This document shows, piece by piece, positions 6,639 to 11,698 of a DNA stretch of 11,698 bases. The notes under the pieces are model-generated. The model worked only from the letters and a program-made list of their open reading frames with translations. It did not search any database and was not told the origin of the DNA. This DNA comes from JBGPBY01 sp041481485 (GTDB lineage Bacteria; Acidobacteriota; Terriglobia; 20CM-2-55-15): contig JBGPBY010000210.1 in the NCBI GenBank assembly GCA_041481485.1, forward strand, positions 1 through 11,698, given 5' to 3'. How positions within the stretch are numbered: position 1 is the first letter of the stretch; every line of letters starts with the position of its first letter. Position numbers and translations under genes: made by a program.

Positions 6639-6720
6639 CTGTAGGCGCGGTCTATGACCGCGCGCCATCGTAGGGATAGCAGTCCTTAAGATTGTGCGCG
6701 GTCATAGACCGCGCCTACAG
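6639..6720. repeat. REP-like palindromic doublet, copy 2 (82 bp), perfect 25-bp arms
   Basis: Bases 6639-6663 and 6696-6720 are perfect reverse complements. Each arm also folds on itself as GCGCGGTC-TAT-GACCGCGC (8-bp stem, 3-nt loop). Same length as the copy at 90-171 and alignable without gaps; arms and central bases are conserved and the rest of the middle has drifted. It lies in the gap between convergent genes ending at 6621 (+) and 6733 (-), the favoured position of REP elements, where it could stop transcription from both sides or stabilise transcript ends. Confidence 0.85.
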
Positions 6721-6732
6721 TGGAATTCGCCA

Positions 6733-7146
6733 TTACTTCTGCATTTGGGCGCGCATACGCTCTTCCTGTTCCCTCAATTCGGGGGTGAATTCCGGGCCAA
6801 AATCCTCGGCTTCCATCACCTGCCGGAGTTCCACTTCCGTTCCTCCGTCGAATGGAGCGCGCTTGAGCCATTCGATGGCTTCCTTTTTCGAGTTCACTTT
6901 CCAGAGCCAGAAACCGGCGATGAGTTCCTTCGTTTCGGCGAATGGACCATCGGTAACAACCCGTTTGTCGCCGGAAAACTTTATTCGAACGCCTTTCGAA
7001 CTGGCCTGAAGTCCTTCGCCGGCGAGCATGACGCCCGCTTTGAACAGCTCCTCGTTGTACTTCCCCATTTCCGTCAGAAGCTTTTCATCGGGCAGCACTC
7101 CAGCCTCAGATTCCGGGCTTGCTTTAACGATCACCATAAATCGCAT
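6733..7146 (-). CDS. YciI-related DGPF-domain protein (137 aa)
   Basis: A member of the YCII/DGPF family (dimeric ferredoxin-like alpha+beta barrel). It opens with the typical MRFMVIVKAS strand and carries the signature VVTDGPFAETKELIAGFW (residues 63-80). The C-terminal part GGTEVELRQVMEAEDFG is also family-typical, and residues 117-137 form a charged tail. Family members are often encoded beside ECF sigma factors, but none is visible here. The biochemical role of the family is poorly defined. The protein is probably cytoplasmic, with no signal peptide. The start at 7146 is supported by a strong AAGGAG seven bases upstream. The gene is divergent from the exported hydrolase and converges on the membrane hydroxylase across the REP doublet. 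Confidence 0.9.
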   Translation of the reverse strand: MRFMVIVKASPESEAGVLPDEKLLTEMGKYNEELFKAGVMLAGEGLQASSKGVRIKFSGDKRVVTDGPFAETKELIAGFWLWKVNSKKEAIEWLKRAPFDGGTEVELRQVMEAEDFGPEFTPELREQEERMRAQMQK

Positions 7147-7288
7147 TTTCGTTCTCCTTGTAAGAAGTCAATCCCTTTGAACACGGATTAGTCGGTTGAG
7201 AGAAGCCCCAATCGACAGATGATCAGCTCTCCTGCAAAATAAATAAGTAAAAACGTTACACGCAATCTTCGCGTACAGGAGTACCTGC
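7147..7288. promoter_or_regulatory. Divergent promoter region for the DGPF protein and the Tat-exported hydrolase
   Basis: This 142-bp region separates two divergent genes and should carry a promoter for each. It holds two good ribosome binding sites: AAGGAG on the minus strand (7154-7159, 7 bp from the start at 7146) and CAGGAGT on the plus strand (7276-7282, 6 bp from the start at 7289). An AT-rich patch (AAAATAAATAAGTAAAAA) lies near 7236-7254. No clear -35/-10 pair was found. Confidence 0.5.
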
Positions 7289-8167
7289 ATGTGCGACGAA
7301 CATTTTGAGGAGGCCCCGAAAGGGTATCACGACTCGCGGAGCCTGACCCGGCGGCAGTTTGGAGCGATTACTTTAGGGCTTGGAGTGAACATGCTCTTTC
7401 CGGTGGCTGCAAAAGCGCTTCCCGTTACCGAATCCAATATCAACATCAAGACCCCGGACGGCAAAGCCGATTGTTACTTCGTGCATCCCATTGTCGGCGC
7501 CCATGCGGGAGTCATAGTCTGGCCGGATATCCTGGGTCTTCGGCCCACCTTCCGAAAATTGGGGAAGCGGCTGGCGGAGTCCGGCTACTCCGTGCTTGTC
7601 GTCAATCCGTATTACCGGCAGAGACACGCGCCGGTCGTCCCTACTGTTGCCGGTTTTGCCGAAGAGGCCGCACGCGCAATTGTGACCCCTCTGGCGGAGG
7701 CGCTGACACCGCAAAGAAGTACGATCGACGCCAGGGCTTTTGTCGAGTTTCTGGATGACCAGAGATCTGTCGATCGGAAACGCAAGATCGGCACGGTGGG
7801 ATATTCCATTGGTGGTCCTATTGTCCTGCGAACTGCAGCGGTGGCCCCGAATCGGGTCGGCGCCGGAGTTTCATTTTATGGTGGCAATCTCGTCACGGAC
7901 CAGCCCGACAGTCCACATCTTCTGATTCCGAAAATGAAAGCGCAGTTTTTCGTTGGAATTGCGGAAAATGACGATCAGCGCGACCCAAAAATAAAGGAAG
8001 TGCTAAAGGAGAGTTTCGTCAACGCAAGCTTGCCGGCGGAAATTGAAGTCTACGCCGGTGCGTCGCACGGCTGGTGTTCCCCGGATTCCACTGTATATAA
8101 CCAACTGCTTGCTGAGCGCGCATGGAACCGGTTGCTGGTATTATTCGGCAGCGCTCTGGCGGGTTAA
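7289..8167 (+). CDS. Tat-exported dienelactone hydrolase family protein (292 aa)
   Basis: An alpha/beta-hydrolase of the dienelactone-hydrolase family, predicted to act outside the cytoplasm. The N-terminus carries a twin-arginine signal (SLTRRQFGAITLGLG, Arg21-Arg22) with likely cleavage near AAKALP (about 40-45). The fold begins at about 50. The nucleophile elbow is GYSIGG with Ser173, the acid is Asp228 or Asp229 in ENDD, and the base is His260 in ASHGW. Classical ClcD-type enzymes have Cys at the nucleophile (GYCLGG), so Ser here suggests a broader esterase/hydrolase rather than a true dienelactone hydrolase. The start is fixed by CAGGAGT 6 bp upstream. A short regulatory-domain protein follows 34 bp downstream, probably in the same transcript. 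Substrate unknown. Confidence 0.9.
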   Translation: MCDEHFEEAPKGYHDSRSLTRRQFGAITLGLGVNMLFPVAAKALPVTESNINIKTPDGKADCYFVHPIVGAHAGVIVWPDILGLRPTFRKLGKRLAESGYSVLVVNPYYRQRHAPVVPTVAGFAEEAARAIVTPLAEALTPQRSTIDARAFVEFLDDQRSVDRKRKIGTVGYSIGGPIVLRTAAVAPNRVGAGVSFYGGNLVTDQPDSPHLLIPKMKAQFFVGIAENDDQRDPKIKEVLKESFVNASLPAEIEVYAGASHGWCSPDSTVYNQLLAERAWNRLLVLFGSALAG

Positions 8168-8201
8168 ATCGTCCGAAACACTGGCCCGGGCTTGAAAACG
8201 A

Positions 8202-9470
8202 ATGATTGCCTTGTTGCTCCAACTTTTTCTGTTTCTGCAGGGGATCCCTCTGCCGCCCGCGGCAACCGGTGTAGTCATGGGCGAACTGAAAACCGAAGGC
8301 GGTAAACCCGCTGCCGGAGTACGCGTCGCCGCAATGGCAAAGCCGAATTCGACGAGTGATATTTCCGCCGTTTCTTCCTTTGCTGCTCTGACCGAAACCG
8401 ACGCGTTCGGCCACTTCAAATTGGAGAATATTCCGCCGGGTCCCTACTACATCGTTGCAGGCCGAGTGGATTTCCCAACGTATTATCCCGGAGCAACCAG
8501 TATCAGCAGCGGCAAGTTGGTTTCCGTCAGTTCGGAAAAAACGGTTTCCGGAATTGATTTTGTCCTCAAAGACGCGACGCTGCGTCCTGCGTCGTCATTG
8601 CCTTCGCTGTCGTTTTACATTCCCGTTGAGGTTCGGGCCGAGAACTCCGGCAAGGTTCCGTTGTTCTCGTCTCGAGGGGTAGCCGCAATACGGCTCGAGG
8701 CGACGGCCGCCGCGTGGTTCGGCGCGACCTCACTTGCCGAAACGTATGCGAGCCTGCCATCCAGTACTTTGGAATATCGCTTCGCAGTGGAAAATCTTCC
8801 GGATGGATTCACCGTCAAATCGGCAAGCTACGGGACGACGAACCTGATGACGGAAACTTTGAAAGTAAGCGGCCCTGTCCAGACACTCGTCGTCACGTTG
8901 ACCCAATCGGATCCCCAGCCAGTTTCGGGCGTCCGCGTGACCGGAAAGTCGTCTGCCATCGAATCGCGCGCTGCGGCGATATCCGGTGTTCCCGGAGTTT
9001 TTTATACGGACGGGACATTTGAATTTCGGGGAGTTCCTCCAGGCCGTCACACCATTATTGCGATCGGAGACAGGCGAAGTAATCCGATCATGGCGGCATC
9101 CATCGTTGTGAGGTCGGAGAATATCGATGGAGTGGACCTCGTGAACGTGCCTGTTCTTCCTGAGAAAACGCGAGTGCCGTTGTCTGAACAGAGCGGGACA
9201 TTGCCGCCGGGCCCGATACTCCCGCTGGCATCGATATATGGCCGGATTGTCGAAGAAGAAACGAAAATGCCAGTGACGCAGGGCGAAGGATTTATCTTTG
9301 GCGACGATTGGAAAACATTTCCCGTCGATGCGAATGGAATGTTTGAAATCAAGAATCTGTTGCCTGGAAATTATTCAATCGCGTTTCAAATGGTGGGTTA
9401 TCCGACAATTCAGCGCGCTATCACTGTCGGCGACGAGGATCAGAGTGTTTTGATGGTGGAGCCGAATTGA
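8202..9470 (+). CDS. Secreted carboxypeptidase-regulatory-like protein, short paralogue (422 aa)
   Basis: A short relative of the 1352-residue protein at 303-4361. Residues 1-20 are a signal-like hydrophobic segment. Residues 23-123 align without gaps to the same residues of the large protein, about 47 of 101 identical by hand count, including PAAGVRV, LTETD, LENI, YYIVAG and PTYYPG. A B-type half follows (about 190-233: ENLPDGFTVKSASYGTTNL ... LVVTL), then an A-type half (241-318: VSGVRVTG ... DGTFEFRGVPPG) and a last regulatory-like domain (about 344-420: IYGRIVEEE ... MFEIKNLLPGNYSI). It lacks the duplicated C-terminal domains and helical tail. No catalytic residues or membrane anchor are seen. 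It probably shares a transcript with the hydrolase 34 bp upstream. No good Shine-Dalgarno precedes the ATG, as also noted for its large paralogue. Confidence 0.88.
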   Translation: MIALLLQLFLFLQGIPLPPAATGVVMGELKTEGGKPAAGVRVAAMAKPNSTSDISAVSSFAALTETDAFGHFKLENIPPGPYYIVAGRVDFPTYYPGATSISSGKLVSVSSEKTVSGIDFVLKDATLRPASSLPSLSFYIPVEVRAENSGKVPLFSSRGVAAIRLEATAAAWFGATSLAETYASLPSSTLEYRFAVENLPDGFTVKSASYGTTNLMTETLKVSGPVQTLVVTLTQSDPQPVSGVRVTGKSSAIESRAAAISGVPGVFYTDGTFEFRGVPPGRHTIIAIGDRRSNPIMAASIVVRSENIDGVDLVNVPVLPEKTRVPLSEQSGTLPPGPILPLASIYGRIVEEETKMPVTQGEGFIFGDDWKTFPVDANGMFEIKNLLPGNYSIAFQMVGYPTIQRAITVGDEDQSVLMVEPN

Positions 9471-9471
9471 A

Positions 9472-11025
9472 TCAACTGCCTGCTTTGCACGTGAAGTTGG
9501 CTGCGTCGTTCGTGTCTCCTGAGCCAGTGTACCTGGCGATCTGACCGTAGGGACACAGCGGCCGGGTTTTGTCTGCCTTTCCGCTGGTTAAATGTGACGC
9601 GACGATACGCGTCGGTGTTTTGCCTTTTGCCACCCAGTCTTCCATAACCTGCAATTTGTCGAACGTATCCGTGCCGGGGCCGCCGGAGCAGTGGTTCATT
9701 CCCGGTATCATGAACAGCGCGATGGAATTGGAAGCAGTTTTTTTACCGACGGTTTTCACGACATCTGCGTAGTAGTTGACGCTGTTCAGCGGATTCACCT
9801 GCGGGTCCGACCAGCCGTGATACATCAGCAGCTTTCCGCCGTGATCGAAAAATGGTTTCAGATTCGGATCCGTGGTCGCCGTTGCGCCGCCATCGGAAGC
9901 GCTGGCTCGATCGAGGTCGGTTGAAAAGTTCATGGTGTGGTAGTCCCATTTTTTGTCCTGAAAAACCACATTCTGCATACCTGACACGGAGAGATTGAGC
10001 GGCTGCGGGCCGCCGATGGTGGCCCATCCCAGTTCCGAGCCGATCATGAGATGCCCATCGAACAGAGTTTTTCCGGTCTTTGGGTCCTTCAGCGTGGATG
10101 TCATCGCCTTTGCGGATTCCACCTGGCCTTTGGTGAGGCAATCGGTCCCGTCGGCGCCGTGACAAAGCAATTTTGCATAATCGAACTTGCAGCTGGCCGG
10201 ATTTTCGATGACACCATCCTTCACGCCGTCCAGTCCGTCGCAGGCTTGAAGCACTGCGTTGTGAATCATCTCGTATTTGGTCTTCGGAATGACGCTGTCC
10301 GCGTCTTTGTTGACATTCATGTTCAGTGCGGTACGCGCCGCATGCATGCGCATCTGATTGATGGCCGATGCGCCGGCGATGATGCCGTTGAAGTCCTGAG
10401 GGTATCGCTGGGCTTCGGCCAGACCCTGGCGGCCACCCTGAGAGCAGCCGTTAAAATAGGAGAGTTTTGCCGGCACGCCGTAATAGGAATTGATGATGAG
10501 CTTGGACTGAACCGTCATCTCATGTGTGGAACGATAACCGAAGTCGGTCATTTTTTCTGGATGTCCGAGAGCGAAGTCCGCGTTGTTCCCCGTGTGTCCG
10601 GTGTCCGTGCCGGCTCCGGCAAAACCAGCAGCGAGTGCTGCAGCAATCGAACCAAAAGGAATGGATCCCGCCCATCCGCCGTTGCCGACGGCCTCAAACT
10701 TTCCGTTCCAGCCGCTGCGAGGAAGCCATAATTCGATCTTGATGTCCGAGTCGCTGCTTGGCGTAAGTGTCGCAGTGACGCGGCAGAACGACGGCAGCGC
10801 CGCGTAGGCATTGTTGTTTCCGGCCGGTCCTGCTACGGGAGGACGAAATGCGCCGGCCGCAACGTTTGCCGCCGAAGTGATTTTCGCATGGGAGAGCATG
10901 AGCCCGGTGAGGCTCTCGCAGCTGGTTGTCGCCGTGGCAAGGGTCAGCGTCATTCCGATAAGGACGATGATGCACGCCACTGCGAGTAACGCTGCACGGC
11001 GAAGCACGGTCAGGGATGGATTCAT
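9472..11025 (-). CDS. Tannase / feruloyl esterase family protein, secreted (517 aa)
   Basis: An exported serine esterase of the tannase/feruloyl-esterase (FaeB-like) family, which cleaves ester bonds of phenolic acids such as gallate or ferulate. Residues 1-31 are a signal peptide or anchor (Arg9 and Arg10, long hydrophobic core). The fungal-type CS-D-HC motif is complete: Cys194-Ser195 in NGCSQGGRQG, Asp407 in HGWSDPQVNP, and His445-Cys446 in PGMNHCSGG. The two Cys residues should form the disulphide that bridges Ser and His. The lid holds a calcium-site-like CDGLDGVKDGVIENP (residues 262-276; Asp263, Asp266, Asp270). Length is normal. The frame is open back to 11157, but that would overlap the upstream gene; ATG 11025 with GGAGG and an ordinary signal peptide is preferred. 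Its 3' end is one base from the convergent gene. Tannase versus feruloyl or other aryl-esterase activity cannot be distinguished. Confidence 0.93.
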   Translation of the reverse strand: MNPSLTVLRRAALLAVACIIVLIGMTLTLATATTSCESLTGLMLSHAKITSAANVAAGAFRPPVAGPAGNNNAYAALPSFCRVTATLTPSSDSDIKIELWLPRSGWNGKFEAVGNGGWAGSIPFGSIAAALAAGFAGAGTDTGHTGNNADFALGHPEKMTDFGYRSTHEMTVQSKLIINSYYGVPAKLSYFNGCSQGGRQGLAEAQRYPQDFNGIIAGASAINQMRMHAARTALNMNVNKDADSVIPKTKYEMIHNAVLQACDGLDGVKDGVIENPASCKFDYAKLLCHGADGTDCLTKGQVESAKAMTSTLKDPKTGKTLFDGHLMIGSELGWATIGGPQPLNLSVSGMQNVVFQDKKWDYHTMNFSTDLDRASASDGGATATTDPNLKPFFDHGGKLLMYHGWSDPQVNPLNSVNYYADVVKTVGKKTASNSIALFMIPGMNHCSGGPGTDTFDKLQVMEDWVAKGKTPTRIVASHLTSGKADKTRPLCPYGQIARYTGSGDTNDAANFTCKAGS

Positions 11026-11029
11026 AGCG

Positions 11030-11034
11030 CCTCC
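11030..11034 (-). promoter_or_regulatory. Shine-Dalgarno deciding the tannase-family start
   Basis: On the minus strand GGAGG ends 4 bases before the ATG at 11025. The protein then begins with a normal signal peptide. The next upstream in-frame Met codons give a 30-44 residue Trp/Arg-rich extension, part of which overlaps the upstream gene, so they are judged non-coding. Confidence 0.6.
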
Positions 11035-11083
11035 GGGTTTACGGCGCAGAATATAGCACGAGTGAAGTCCGGAAAATGATTCC

Positions 11084-11674
11084 TTACAACGCCGCCACCA
11101 GCGCTTCATGCGATTTATCGCTGACCAGCTGCTGAAGATTGTTCCCATGACTGTCAATCGTGACCACCACCGGAAAATTCTTCACCTCAAATTCCCACAC
11201 CGATTCCGGACTGCCGAACTGTTCCAGCCTCACGCTGAGCACGCGCTGAATGCACTGCGCATAAATCTGCGCTGCGCCGCCGATCCCATGCAGGTACACA
11301 CACCCGTATTCCTGACACGCCTTCTGCGTCTTCGCTCCCATGCCGCCTTTGCCGATCACGGCTTTAATCCCAAACCGTTTGATGATCTCCGCCTGATACG
11401 GTTCTTCACGAATTGATGTCGTCGGGCCCGCTGCCAGCACCCGATATTCGCCGGCTTCCTTGATCACGACGGGTCCGCAGTGATAGATCACACCGTCACG
11501 AATCACATCGAGGTCGCCGCCCTCGTGAAGGTAGCGATGAACCTCGTCCCGGCCCGTAAACACAATCCCGTCCAACAGCACTACGTCGCCGACTTTCAGT
11601 GACTTCACATCGGCTTCACTCAACGGCGTTTTCAATCGGACGACTTTCCCGGCCGGCAGCGTCAGATCCGGCAT
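11084..11674 (-). CDS. Class I fumarase / L(+)-tartrate dehydratase, C-terminal domain or beta subunit (at least 196 aa; 5' end may lie outside)
   Basis: The Fumerase_C swivelling domain of Fe-S hydro-lyases that interconvert fumarate and malate, or dehydrate tartrate. Family motifs are LKVGDVVLLDG (residues 26-36), FTGRDEVHRYL (39-49), YHCGPVV (64-70), the active-site-region AAGPTTSIRE (81-90), IGKGGMG (107-113), and the closing VWEFEVKNFPVVVTIDSHGN. The Fe-S cluster Cys ligands lie in the alpha domain or subunit, which is not in the window. Eight further in-frame codons upstream of ATG 11674, without a stop, reach the window edge (DEFKHAEQ). The protein could therefore be fused to the alpha part as in E. 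coli FumA, or start at 11674 as a separate beta subunit. The tannase-family gene follows 58 bp downstream on the same strand. Fumarate is the more likely substrate, on general grounds only. Confidence 0.9.
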   Translation of the reverse strand: MPDLTLPAGKVVRLKTPLSEADVKSLKVGDVVLLDGIVFTGRDEVHRYLHEGGDLDVIRDGVIYHCGPVVIKEAGEYRVLAAGPTTSIREEPYQAEIIKRFGIKAVIGKGGMGAKTQKACQEYGCVYLHGIGGAAQIYAQCIQRVLSVRLEQFGSPESVWEFEVKNFPVVVTIDSHGNNLQQLVSDKSHEALVAAL

Positions 11675-11698
11675 CTGCTCTGCGTGTTTGAACTCGTC

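Noticed and set aside
6694..7191. A 165-codon plus-strand frame across the DGPF/YciI gene
   Set aside because: The minus-strand frame carries the DGPF signature and a strong ribosome site; the plus frame starts inside the REP palindrome and has no recognisable features.
10051..10731. A 226-codon plus-strand frame inside the tannase-family gene
   Set aside because: It lies entirely antisense to a protein with a complete catalytic motif set; long antisense frames are expected in GC-rich coding DNA.
11050..11055. TATATT on the minus strand between the fumarase and tannase-family genes as a -10 box
   Set aside because: The hexamer 17 bp upstream (CATTTT) is a poor -35, and the 58-bp gap allows simple co-transcription.
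11026..11157. A 44-residue N-terminal extension of the tannase-family protein
   Set aside because: It would overlap the upstream fumarase gene and place a Trp/Arg-rich stretch before a normal signal peptide; GGAGG before ATG 11025 gives a better start.

Overview
The window looks like chromosomal DNA of a GC-rich, Gram-negative soil-type bacterium, most probably an Acidobacteriota member. This is inferred from gene content: secreted proteins built from carboxypeptidase-regulatory-like beta-sandwiches with the PTYYPG signature, PEP-CTERM sorting signals, a tannase/feruloyl esterase-family enzyme, and REP-like intergenic palindromes. There is no rRNA, tRNA, CRISPR array, transposase or phage gene.

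Layout. 1-193 is a nested inverted repeat that contains an 82-bp REP-like doublet; a second 82-bp copy lies at 6639-6720. 303-4361 (+) encodes a 1352-residue secreted protein with a roughly 200-residue super-repeat, a duplicated C-terminal domain and a helical tail. Converging on it is a minus-strand pair (5005-4402): a 69-residue protein overlapping a DUF6036/AbiEii-like nucleotidyltransferase, a toxin-antitoxin-like arrangement. Next, on the plus strand, comes a compact cluster: two tandem 62- and 64-residue proteins that consist of almost nothing but a signal peptide and a PEP-CTERM sorting tail, then a membrane fatty-acid-hydroxylase/sterol-desaturase family protein (5830-6621). After the second REP doublet there is a minus-strand DGPF/YciI-family protein (6733-7146), divergent from a Tat-exported dienelactone-hydrolase-family protein (7289-8167). 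That gene is followed by a 422-residue short paralogue of the giant secreted protein (8202-9470). The last two genes are on the minus strand: a tannase/feruloyl-esterase-family enzyme (11025-9472) and, upstream of it, the C-terminal domain or beta subunit of a class I fumarase/tartrate dehydratase, whose frame is still open at the right edge.

How the genes relate. Much of the window concerns the cell envelope and secretion: the two repeat proteins, the two PEP-CTERM mini-proteins, the membrane hydroxylase, the exported hydrolase and the exported esterase. The hydrolase and esterase suggest degradation of plant-derived esters, but substrates cannot be read from sequence. The most unusual item is the tandem pair of minimal PEP-CTERM proteins. 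Their shared tail is conserved at the protein level (21 of 29 residues), yet 17 of those 21 identical residues use different codons. That pattern points to long-standing selection on a peptide that leaves only about 7-9 residues between the two predicted processing sites.
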